This document shows positions 54,521-63,700 of a stretch of 64,000 nucleotides of DNA, one piece after another. A program made the position numbers and the translations under genes. The DNA lies in contig NZ_RZOY02000013.1 in the NCBI RefSeq assembly GCF_004022705.2, positions 45,021 to 109,020 of the forward strand, read 5' to 3'. Every line of letters begins with the position of its first letter. Position 1 is the stretch's first letter. Source of the DNA: Mesorhizobium sp. M2D.F.Ca.ET.226.01.1.1 (GTDB taxonomy: Bacteria; Pseudomonadota; Alphaproteobacteria; Rhizobiales; Rhizobiaceae). The notes below the pieces were generated by a model, which searched no databases, had not been told where the DNA came from, and saw only the letters and a program-made list of their open reading frames with translations.

Positions 54521-54540
54521 TGCATGTCACTCGCATATAC

Positions 54541-54717
54541 TTAGCGACACAGCGATTGAGATGTTGGATAGGAATCACAAGTGCCCGCAATTCGGTCGGC
54601 GGCGCGGAGAGCGTCTAACGCTTCGATTCCCAGCCATATCGCCATCATCGTTATCACGCAAAGTATGCGAACGAACCAAGCCAGTCTTGCTACTTCTTCC
54701 TTTGCAAGAGCGAGCAT
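54541..54717 (-). CDS. Possible small membrane protein
   Basis: About 58 aa from the ATG at 54717 (MLALAKEEVARLAWF), with one hydrophobic segment (WFVRILCVITMMAIWLG) and a polar tail. The Shine-Dalgarno is weak, and the gene overlaps no better candidate. Coding status is uncertain. Confidence 0.3.
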   Translation of the reverse strand: MLALAKEEVARLAWFVRILCVITMMAIWLGIEALDALRAADRIAGTCDSYPTSQSLCR

Positions 54718-54816
54718 ACGATATACGCGGGGATCATCGCTTCGAACACGGCTAGCGCGACCCAAACTCTCGCGACATGGTCCCCTCCTCAGGTAGAAAC
54801 CAAGTCACAACGCGAA

Positions 54817-54843
54817 CGGCCCGCCTTTTGGAAGGGCGGGCCG
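54817..54843. other. GC-rich hairpin
   Basis: A perfect 9-bp stem CGGCCCGCC/GGCGGGCCG with a 9-base loop. It lies in the 530-base gap (54521-55050) upstream of the 3' end of the secretion operon, but no T-run follows on either strand, so a terminator role is not shown. The remainder of the gap shows no other credible feature. Confidence 0.6.
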
Positions 54844-55050
54844 GGACCAAAGGTCCATGAGTGTCAAGCTGATGATCGCCAAAATTGCTCGGCTCTCATT
54901 TCTTCTTCGGACCGTCAGCCGGGGTAGCGAACGTTTGCGGAAGTGCAGCGTCCGGCGGGCGCACCCCAGCGTCGCGAAAAGTACCGTCACCGCTCCAACG
55001 GCAGCGCAATACCGCGAAGCCGGCCAAATGCTTGAGACAGTTCGAAGACC

Positions 55051-56781
55051 TCAAGCCGGCTGGAGATCCGCAAGCTCATCGGCGGCTTCATGGACACCTT
55101 GCGCGACCGCGCGCTCGAGCCAGATGCGAGCCGCAGCTGGGTCGCGCTCGCCGGCAATGCCTTTGGAAAGATAGCGGCCCAGCATGAGTTGCGCATGCCC
55201 ATGACCTCGCTCGGCGGCGGCCACGAACCATTTCTGCGCCGCCTTGTGATCAAAAGACAAGCCTTCCCCGGTTTCGTAAAGCGCAGCTATCGCGAACATT
55301 GCGCCGACGTGACCTGCGGTGGCGGCCTGTTTGAAAAGGTGTGCAGCGGCCAGCGGAGACCGTTCTCCGCCGCGCCCGTTAAGCAGCATTTCGGCCAGAG
55401 CCGCCTGCGCGTCGGCCATACCGGCGTCCGCCGCGCGCTTGAACCACAAGCGGGCTTGCGCAAGGTCGCTGGCTACACCACGCCCGTCTTGAAGCATGCG
55501 TGCGTACATGTACTGTGCTTGCGCCACGCCTTCGGCCGCGCGTCTCATCCAATGCGCCGCTCGCTCCTGATCCTTGACAACACCCACCCCCTCCGCATAA
55601 CAGAGGCCGAGATTGAAGGCCGATATCAAGTCACCTGACAAGGCAGTCGCCTCGAACCATCCCGCGACATTAACACCGTCGTCAGGCCCGACCGCACCGT
55701 CAAGAACGAGGTTCGCGAGGTCGACTTGCGATTCCCGGTGGCCCCTTTTTGCGGCGGCGCGCAGCCATCGCTTTCCCTCTTCGGCGTCTTGAGCCACCCC
55801 ATTTCCCGAGAGATAAAGCGAGCCCAAGGCACGCGCGGCTGCCTGATGCCCTGCATCCGCGGCCTGCCTGTACCACGTTGCGGCCTCCGCATAGTCTGGT
55901 TCGGGGCCCTTTACATACCGTTCGCCGAGGCGATAGGCGGCGTCGAGGTTCCCGGCCACGGCGGCACGACGCATCCATGCCTCTCCAGCCATCGGGTCGT
56001 GACCTCCCAGACTGCCCTCGGTCAGCGCCAGCCCGAGCCTGAGCTGAGCTGATGCGAGGCCTTTCTCCGCGGCAAGCTGGTAGAGTTGCGCCGCGGCCTG
56101 AAGATCGACCGGCACGCCCATTCCATGCTCAGTAAGGGCGGCCAGAAGATAGATTGCCGTCGGCAAACCCGCGTCCGCCGCGCGTCGGACCTCGGCGGCG
56201 ATCCTTCCCCTGTCCTCCGGCTGCCTGCGCCTGGCGAGCGAGAGGGCAAGACCGAGGCATCCTTCCGGGCAGCCCGCCGCCGCGGATTTCTCGTACCAGC
56301 CATGCGCGGCATCGAGGTCGCGCAGGGCCTGGGGACCTTTGCTGAGGATGTAGCCGAGAATCGCCTGCCCGGTTGCCGACCCTGCTTCGGCCGCTTTTCC
56401 AGCGAAGTGGAGAGCCATCGCAAAGTCCGGGGCCTGTGGGGATTCCTTTTCGAACAGGCGCTGCGAACTCCTGCCTTGCGCGTCGTCTTCGTTCGCGGCG
56501 AGACCGGCCACGAAAAGCGCGGCGAGAAGGGCCTGTGCATCTGCACTGCCGTGATCAGCGGCCAGTCGCAGCCATCGCGCGCCCTCCGATCGGCTTGGCG
56601 GTACACCGGAACCTTCGAGGTAAGACCGGGCGACGCGATACTCGGCTTCGGGGAAGCCGGCCCGAGCGGCGATCGCCATAAGGGGGAAGGCCTCTGCGAG
56701 CTTTCCACTCTCGGCAAGCCGAACCGCTCTGCGCAGCGCCAGCGCCGGGTGCAACCCAGTCAGCCGATCCAAGATCGCCAT
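55051..56781 (-). CDS. Sel1-like repeat protein linked to type I secretion
   Basis: 576 aa made almost entirely of Sel1/SLR (TPR-like) alpha repeats of about 36 residues, for example AADHGSADAQALLAAL, AADAGHQAAARALGSLYLSG and AERGHGHAQLMLGRYLSKG; I can make out at least a dozen. No signal peptide. The start follows the HlyD stop after one base (TAAG ATG), so the gene is the last of the collagen-like/T1SS operon. SLR proteins usually serve as protein-interaction scaffolds; here it may assist secretion or regulate it. Confidence 0.9.
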   Translation of the reverse strand: MAILDRLTGLHPALALRRAVRLAESGKLAEAFPLMAIAARAGFPEAEYRVARSYLEGSGVPPSRSEGARWLRLAADHGSADAQALLAALFVAGLAANEDDAQGRSSQRLFEKESPQAPDFAMALHFAGKAAEAGSATGQAILGYILSKGPQALRDLDAAHGWYEKSAAAGCPEGCLGLALSLARRRQPEDRGRIAAEVRRAADAGLPTAIYLLAALTEHGMGVPVDLQAAAQLYQLAAEKGLASAQLRLGLALTEGSLGGHDPMAGEAWMRRAAVAGNLDAAYRLGERYVKGPEPDYAEAATWYRQAADAGHQAAARALGSLYLSGNGVAQDAEEGKRWLRAAAKRGHRESQVDLANLVLDGAVGPDDGVNVAGWFEATALSGDLISAFNLGLCYAEGVGVVKDQERAAHWMRRAAEGVAQAQYMYARMLQDGRGVASDLAQARLWFKRAADAGMADAQAALAEMLLNGRGGERSPLAAAHLFKQAATAGHVGAMFAIAALYETGEGLSFDHKAAQKWFVAAAERGHGHAQLMLGRYLSKGIAGERDPAAARIWLERAVAQGVHEAADELADLQPA

Positions 56782-56782
56782 C

Positions 56783-58189
56783 TTAGGGCTCCCGCATCGC
56801 TTCCTGACCTATCGGAAGCATCGCACCGAGGATGTATTTTAGCACCGTGCGTCGACCCACCTTAACGTCCGCGGTGACCGGCATGCCGGGGCTTACTGCG
56901 AAGCCAGCAGGCACGCCATGCAGGGCTATGTCATCGATGGATATCTGGGTGCGATAAAACAGCTCAGTATCGGCGGGCAGCATGGCCAACGAACTGTTCG
57001 GGTCGCGCGCCTGCTCCCTAGCCGAGAAGGAGTCGGGGCTGACCGTGCGAACCGTTCCGTGAGCCAAGCCATATTGCGAATAGGGAAAGGTATCGAATTT
57101 GATGGCCACTGGATCGCCGACATGGACGAAGCCGCTGCTGCGACCGACAATGTTCGTTTCGATTTCAAGCACCGCGTCGGTCGGGACCAGCGTGATCAGC
57201 CGCTCCCCAGACTGCATGACCGAGCCCACGGAAACCTTGGCCACCGACTGAACGGTGGCGTCCGCTTCGCTCCTCAGTTCCACCAACTGTTTGCGCAGCT
57301 TCGCCTTGTTGAGAAGTTCGCGGGCGTCGGACATGCGCGAATTGGCTTCCGACAGACTTTGCGAGACCTCGGCACGCCAGCTCTGAATGTAGCCGTCACG
57401 CTCGGCCGCGACCGCCGCCTGCTGGCGCTTGGCGGCCTCCGATGTTTGCTCGGCGTTGGTAAGTGCTCGCGACATTTCCGCCGCGTTGTCCTCGGCGAGA
57501 AGCGTATTGAGTCGGCTTCCAACCTGTCTCGCTTCGAGCTGCTTGCGCATTTGCTCGATCGACCCCGCGACGGCCAACCGCTGCCGGTAGCCATCGGCAT
57601 CGGACTGGGAGCGTGAGATGACTGACGTGAGCTCGTCACTCTGCCGGTCGAAGCTTTCCAGCTTGGCATCATACACCGCCTTGCGGCGATCGAAGATCGA
57701 GGCCTGCAGCGTCCAGCTCGGGTCGAGCCCGTCATAGCTGAAAGGCTTTCCATCGGCCTCCGCCTTCAAGCGCGCAACTTCGGCTTCAAGGGTCGCGACC
57801 TGGGTGGCCAATGCCGCGAGATCGGCAGAGGCAAAGGTGGCGTCGAGCCGGGCCAGCAACTGACCGGCCTTCACACGCTGTCCTTCCCGCACCTCGATGG
57901 AGCGGACGATCGCTGTCTCCAACGGCTGGACGATGATGTTGGGAGACTGTGAGACCACGAGGCCCCGTGTCGTGACAACCTGATCGACCGGTATCAGTGC
58001 CGCCACTGTTACCAACGCGACGACCAGGCTGAAGATGATCCAGACGATGCTTCGCGCCACACGCGGAATGGGCGCATTGGCGACGGCCGTCGATGGCCAC
58101 TGGAATTCCAGAATGGCAGGCAGCGTCGGATCGCGCGACTCCGTCTGGCGCCGGCGGACAGGAAGGGTGGAATAGGTGGTGCTGCTCAT
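56783..58189 (-). CDS. HlyD-type membrane fusion protein of a type I secretion system
   Basis: 468 aa from the ATG at 58189 (TTG at 58195 is less likely). One membrane helix near residues 45-65 (SIVWIIFSLVVALVTVAAL), a lipoyl-like barrel-hybrid (VQPLETAIVRSIEVREGQRVKAGQ), a long coiled coil (about 130-310) and the C-terminal beta-barrel domain (GVPAGFAVSPGMPVTADVKVGRR). Forms the periplasmic bridge between the ABC transporter encoded 13 bp upstream and an outer-membrane TolC, which is not encoded in the window. The cargo is most likely the collagen-like protein encoded first in the operon. Confidence 0.93.
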   Translation of the reverse strand: MSSTTYSTLPVRRRQTESRDPTLPAILEFQWPSTAVANAPIPRVARSIVWIIFSLVVALVTVAALIPVDQVVTTRGLVVSQSPNIIVQPLETAIVRSIEVREGQRVKAGQLLARLDATFASADLAALATQVATLEAEVARLKAEADGKPFSYDGLDPSWTLQASIFDRRKAVYDAKLESFDRQSDELTSVISRSQSDADGYRQRLAVAGSIEQMRKQLEARQVGSRLNTLLAEDNAAEMSRALTNAEQTSEAAKRQQAAVAAERDGYIQSWRAEVSQSLSEANSRMSDARELLNKAKLRKQLVELRSEADATVQSVAKVSVGSVMQSGERLITLVPTDAVLEIETNIVGRSSGFVHVGDPVAIKFDTFPYSQYGLAHGTVRTVSPDSFSAREQARDPNSSLAMLPADTELFYRTQISIDDIALHGVPAGFAVSPGMPVTADVKVGRRTVLKYILGAMLPIGQEAMREP

Positions 58190-58201
58190 GGCCAACCGAG
58201 C

Positions 58202-60508
58202 TCAAGTCAGCCGAGGCGGCACTGCCGCCAGACGGCCATGTCGGCCGTCAAGATGCCGGTTCTGCTGGAACCAGAGCTGGCGGTAGACCCCGCACCGTTC
58301 CAGCAGGACCGAATGAGGTGCGACGTCGAGGACGCTGCCCTGATCCATGACCAGGATCTGGTCACATTCGGTCAGCGAGGCCAGCCGGTGCGAAACTATG
58401 ATCATCGTGCGACCACTGGCGATGCGCATGAGATTGGCGCTGACGACGGCCTCGCTCTCGGGGTCGAGCGCGCTGGTCGCCTCGTCAAGTATCAGGACGG
58501 TCGGATCGTGGATGAGAGCGCGGGCGATCGCCAGGCGCTGCCTTTGGCCGCCCGACAGGTTGGGCGAACCTTCCTCGATGTAGGTGTCGTAACCGTTTGG
58601 CATGCGTTCGATGAATTCGGCGGCGCCGGCGAGGTGCGCTGCGCGCATGGCGTCGGAAAGCGTCAAGCCGGCACGTCCGGCAATAATGTTGTCCCTGATC
58701 GAGCCGCGGAAGAGAAAGTTGTCTTGAAGGACAACGCCCAGCCCCTGGCGAAGGTGGCGAAGGTTGATTTCCTTGAGGTCTACCCCATCGAGCTTGAGGA
58801 ATCCGCTGTAGTCGCGATTGATCCCCTGCAACAGTCGCGCAATCGTCGATTTTCCCGACCCGCTGCGACCGACAATACCGAACATCGTACCTGCCGGAAT
58901 GTCGAAACTGACCCGGTCGAGCGCCGGCGTCTTGGTGCCGATGTAACTGAAGGTCAGATCGCTGAACTTGATCTCGCCGACGAGTTTTGGCCTCAACCCC
59001 GCGGAAGTGGACGTGCTTTCCAGCGGGCGGTTGAGTACCGACGCGGCCTCGCCGATCGCGGCCCCGACCTCTTCGTAATCCTCGACCAGCCGAGCCAGGC
59101 CGACCAGCGGTTGCGCGACGCGTTGAGCGATCATCATGAAGGCAAAGAGGCTGCCGACCATGTATCCTGATCGGTCGTTCATCGCGAGATAGGCGCCGAT
59201 CAACATGGTGCCGAGGACCATGACACGCTCTATCGGCGTCACGAGGGTCTGCGGCCAATTCGCCAGTTGCCCGAAGGAGAGGCGCGCCTTGCCTGCCTCC
59301 GCCACCCGCTCGTCCCACAGCGCCTTGCGCTGCGGTTCGAGACCGAGCGCCTTGACGGTCTTGATGCCAACGACGGTTTCGCCTAGCGCGGCCGACTTCC
59401 AGGTCTCTGCGTCGACCACCTGCTGGTAGCGTCGGCGCAGCGGCGCAAGGAAGGCGAAGATGATCGCCATGATCACCCCCGCGCAAAAAAGCACAATCCA
59501 GGCAAGCGTGGCATTTATGTAGAACATCACGGGTATGAGCACGCACAGCGTGATCAGGTCGAGAAACGTGCTGAGCAGCTTGCCAGTCAGGAACTCGCGT
59601 ATGCGGTGGACCTGCGCAAGGTGGTACATGGTTTCGCCGGCCGGATGGCGCTCGAAATAGTCAAGCGGCAGGCGCAGGAGCCGGCTGAAGACGTGCAAGT
59701 TCAGCTTGGTGTCCAGGCGGGCGCCGACAACATTGATGATCAGCCGCCGCGCGTGGCCGAGGAGCGTCTCGTAAGCGAAGACAACGGCGATCACGGCGGT
59801 CAGCAACACCAGGGTCGATATGCTGTTGAACTGGAGCACCTTGTTGACCACAGTCATCACGATGAGGGGCGGCAGGATGGTCAGGATGCTGAGCGTGAAC
59901 GAGGCGATTCCGATATCACGCAGCGGCCTGCTCTCCAGCCGCACGAGGTCGACCAGCCAGTGAAAGGTGAAGGGCGCATCCGCCGCGATGAAGGATCGTG
60001 TCGGCCGCAAGAGGACGGCTTCACCCGACCACACCTGCAACAGCCGAAGCTCGTCAATCGGCACGCCTTCCGCGTCGTCGGGCGCATCGACACTTTTGAG
60101 GAAAACGATATTCCGTTCGGCGCTCGCCCCTGTAAGCAGGCCCGCGCCGCCGTCACTGAACAGCAGAACCACCGGCCCCGTCTGCTCGAAGCGCAAAAGA
60201 TGCGACCAGCGGATGCGGACAGCGCGCGCCCACATGCCACCGTTCTGCGCCCACTGGGAGAGATCGGCGGCGCCCGGAACCGGGCTGGCGCTCGCCGCCC
60301 TGAATTCGTTGGGGTCGAGCTCGACACCGTGGTAGCGGGCCACGCGCACCGTCGCCTTCAAGCGCGGCGCGAGCCGATCGAACTCGGCGGGCCCGCCAGG
60401 ACTCCGTGCCGCTTCGCTGTCTGGCCCAACCTTGCCGGGCGCGTCCGCTTTCGTGTCAGCCTTGATCAGGACCGGCTGGCCTTCGGCGTTGATAGGTACA
60501 CCAACCAT
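58202..60508 (-). CDS. Type I secretion ABC transporter with C39-like N-terminal domain
   Basis: 768 aa. Residues 1-160 resemble a C39 peptidase domain but the catalytic Cys motif (QxxxxxC) is absent, so this is a C39-like substrate-binding domain rather than a protease. The membrane domain follows (about 195-470) and then an intact ATPase domain: GRSGSGKST, LQDNFLF, LSGGQRQR, VLILDEATSALD and SHRLA. The cargo is probably the collagen-like protein encoded 219 bp upstream on the same strand; HlyD follows after 6-13 bp. Compare the degenerate ATPase of the exporter at 19939. Confidence 0.94.
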   Translation of the reverse strand: MVGVPINAEGQPVLIKADTKADAPGKVGPDSEAARSPGGPAEFDRLAPRLKATVRVARYHGVELDPNEFRAASASPVPGAADLSQWAQNGGMWARAVRIRWSHLLRFEQTGPVVLLFSDGGAGLLTGASAERNIVFLKSVDAPDDAEGVPIDELRLLQVWSGEAVLLRPTRSFIAADAPFTFHWLVDLVRLESRPLRDIGIASFTLSILTILPPLIVMTVVNKVLQFNSISTLVLLTAVIAVVFAYETLLGHARRLIINVVGARLDTKLNLHVFSRLLRLPLDYFERHPAGETMYHLAQVHRIREFLTGKLLSTFLDLITLCVLIPVMFYINATLAWIVLFCAGVIMAIIFAFLAPLRRRYQQVVDAETWKSAALGETVVGIKTVKALGLEPQRKALWDERVAEAGKARLSFGQLANWPQTLVTPIERVMVLGTMLIGAYLAMNDRSGYMVGSLFAFMMIAQRVAQPLVGLARLVEDYEEVGAAIGEAASVLNRPLESTSTSAGLRPKLVGEIKFSDLTFSYIGTKTPALDRVSFDIPAGTMFGIVGRSGSGKSTIARLLQGINRDYSGFLKLDGVDLKEINLRHLRQGLGVVLQDNFLFRGSIRDNIIAGRAGLTLSDAMRAAHLAGAAEFIERMPNGYDTYIEEGSPNLSGGQRQRLAIARALIHDPTVLILDEATSALDPESEAVVSANLMRIASGRTMIIVSHRLASLTECDQILVMDQGSVLDVAPHSVLLERCGVYRQLWFQQNRHLDGRHGRLAAVPPRLT

Positions 60509-60727
60509 CTACCCTACTTCCGTCACGCGGGCGACGTTGCCGAGACGGGCCGACCCCACCCGCGTTCCCCGGCAGCCTGCACTATACTCCGAGCGGGTTG
60601 GCCAGGCGAGCCCTCTCGCCAATCGGAGCGATGAACGCGCGGACCTTGCATTTTGCGCAAGGCCCGCACGCCCGTTTCTCAATCCTGGGCCGGTTTCCAC
60701 CGAGGCCCGTCCGGTCGCCATTCGCCC
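60509..60727. other. Gap between the collagen-like gene and the secretion ABC gene
   Basis: 219 bases. No gene seen. It may hold an internal promoter or a processing site between the cargo and the secretion genes. Confidence 0.4.
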
Positions 60728-63700
60728 TCACTCATGCGGTTTCAAGATATCCTTCAAAGCCTTCTTGAACGTGTCGTCGATGTTGCCGAAGCCGGCGCCG
60801 GTCTTGGTCTTGTCCGAGGCCAGGTCGGTGCTCACGCCCGACGACTTATTCTGGTTCTGACCAGATCCCCAGATCGTGCTGAGCACATTCAGGAGGTCGG
60901 TCGTCACCGAGCCGGTCACTTGGCCGAGAAGCTGGCGGAACGACCCATGGCCGCCGGCGGGACCATCGCCCGAGCCGGACTGCAGGAAGTGCGTCGTATC
61001 CTTGAGCCCCAGGGAACTGGTGGTGACCTTTGCCGTCTTTTGGGTCGACGTCGTCGCCAGCGTCGAGGCCGTCACAACACTTGAGTTGTGGTTGCCGCCA
61101 CCGGATCCAGTCGGACCGGTCGGGCCGGTGGGACCTGTCGGGCCCCTGTCTCCGGTCGCGCCCTTTGGCCCGGTATCGCCCTTAGGCCCAGTGGCACCCG
61201 TGGCGCCGGTTGCGCCGGTTGCGCCCGTGGCTCCCTTCGGCCCGGTGTCGCCCTTGGGTCCGGTCGAACCCGTGGCTCCGGTTGCGCCAGTCGCCCCAGT
61301 CGCGCCCGTGGCCCCCTTCGGCCCGGTATCGCCCTTGGGTCCGGTCGCACCCGTGGTGCCGGTAGCGCCGGTCGCCCCAGTCGCGCCCGTGGCTCCCTTC
61401 GGCCCGGTATCGCCCTTAGGCCCGGTGTCGCCCTTCGGTCCGGTCGCACCCGTGGCACCGGTTGCCCCAGTTGCGCCCTTCGGTCCGGTGTCGCCCTTAG
61501 GTCCGGTCGCACCCGTAGCACCGGTTGCTCCGGTCGCGCCCGTGGCTCCCTTCGGCCCGGTATCGCCCTTAGGCCCGGTGTCGCCCTTCGGTCCGGTCGC
61601 ACCCGTGGCGCCGGTGGCACCGGTTGCCCCGGTAGCGCCCGTGGCTCCCTTCGGTCCGGTCGCGCCTGTGGCTCCGGTGCCTCCGGTTGCACCGGTGGCT
61701 CCCGTTGCGCCAGTCGCTCCGGTCGAACCGGTAGCTCCAGTGCTGCCAGTGGCACCAGCTGCGCCCGTGGCGCCGGTCGAACCAGTTGCGCCCGTGGCAC
61801 CCGTAGCGCCGGTTGCACCTCTGGCGCCGGTGGCTCCAGTGGCACCCGTATCACCAGTCGCACCGGTGGCCCCGGTTGCTCCAGTCGCACCAGTGGCACC
61901 CGTATCACCAGTCGCACCGGTGGCTCCGGTCGCACCTGTGGCGCCGGTTGCGCCCGTATCGCCAGTAGCACCCGTGGCACCGGTTGCTCCGGTGGCGCCG
62001 GTTGCGCCCGTATCGCCAGTAGCACCCGTGGCACCGGTTGCTCCGGTGGCGCCAGTTGCACCCGTATCGCCGGTTGCACCCGTGGCACCGGTTGCTCCGG
62101 TGGCGCCAGTTGCACCCGTATCGCCGGTTGCACCCGTGGCGCCAGTTGCTCCGGTGGCACCCGTCGCTCCGGTATCACCAGTCGCGCCGGTATCGCCAGT
62201 CGCACCCGTGGCGCCGGTTGCGCCAGTGGCACCCGTCGCTCCGGTATCGCCAGTCGCACCGGTGGCACCCGTGGCGCCAGTATCGCCGGTCGCACCGGTC
62301 GCACCTGTGGCGCCGGTATCGCCGGTCGCACCTGTGGCTCCGGTGTCGCCAGTCGCACCCGTGGCGCCTGTTGCTCCGGTTGCACCCGTCGCTCCGGTAT
62401 CACCAATCGCGCCGGTGGCACCCGTGGCACCCGTATCGCCGGTTGCACCCGTGGCGCCGGTCGCTCCGGTGGCACCCGTGGCTCCGGTGTCGCCGGTCGC
62501 ACCCGTGGCGCCTGTTGCTCCAGTTGCACCCGTCGCTCCGGTATCACCAGTCGCGCCGGTGGCACCTGTCGCGCCGGTGGCACCTGTTGCTCCGGTATCG
62601 CCGGTCGCGCCCGTAGCGCCTGTCGCGCCCGTTGCACCCGTGGCTCCGGTGTCGCCGGTCGCACCCGTGGCGCCTGTTGCTCCAGTTGCACCCGTCGCTC
62701 CGGTATCACCAGTCGCGCCGGTGGCACCTGTCGCGCCGGTGGCACCTGTTGCTCCGGTATCGCCGGTCGCGCCCGTAGCGCCTGTCGCGCCCGTTGCACC
62801 CGTGGCTCCGGTGTCGCCGGTCGCACCCGTGGCGCCTGTTGCTCCAGTTGCACCCGTCGCTCCGGTATCACCAGTCGCGCCGGTGGCACCTGTCGCGCCG
62901 GTGGCACCTGTTGCTCCGGTATCGCCGGTCGCGCCCGTGGCTCCGGTGTCGCCAGTCGCACCCGTAGCGCCTGTCGCGCCCGTTGCACCCGTGGCTCCGG
63001 TGTCGCCAGTCGCACCCGTGGCGCCTGTTGCTCCGGTTGCACCCGTCGCTCCGGTATCACCAGTCGCGCCGGTGGCACCTGTCGCTCCGGTATCGCCAGT
63101 CGCACCCGTGGCACCGGTCGCGCCGGTAGCGCCAGTTGCACCGGTATCGCCAGTCGCACCCGTAGCGCCTGTCGCGCCGGTGGCACCCGTCGCGCCGGTT
63201 GCGCCGGTGGCACCCGTCGCGCCGGTTGCGCCCGTATCGCCAGTAGCACCCGTGGCACCGGTCGCGCCGGTGGCACCTGTTGCTCCGGTATCGCCAGTCG
63301 CACCTGTGGCGCCGGTTGCGCCGGTGGCACCAGTGGCACCCGTATCACCAGTCGCACCGGTGGCTCCGGTCGCACCTGTGGCGCCGGTTGCGCCCGTATC
63401 GCCAGTAGCACCAGTGGCACCGGTTGCTCCGGTGGCGCCAGTTGCACCCGTATCGCCGGTCGCACCCGTGGCGCCGGTCGCTCCGGTAGCGCCCGTGGCT
63501 CCGGTATCGCCGGTCGCACCCGTGGCACCTGTCGCGCCGGTGGCACCCGTCGCGCCGGTATCGCCAGTCGCACCCGTGGCACCGGTCGCGCCGGTGGCAC
63601 CTGTTGCTCCGGTATCGCCGGTCGCACCCGTGGCGCCGGTTGCTCCAGTGGCACCCGTATCGCCGGTCGCGCCTGTGGCTCCGGTTGCTCCAGTCGCACC

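Noticed and set aside
54805..54990. 61-codon open frame on the - strand
   Set aside because: Spans the GC-rich hairpin, has Arg-rich composition and no supporting signals.
62038..62616. Trp/Arg/His-rich open frame on the + strand within the Gly-X-Y array
   Set aside because: A product of the repeat read on the other strand; not a gene.
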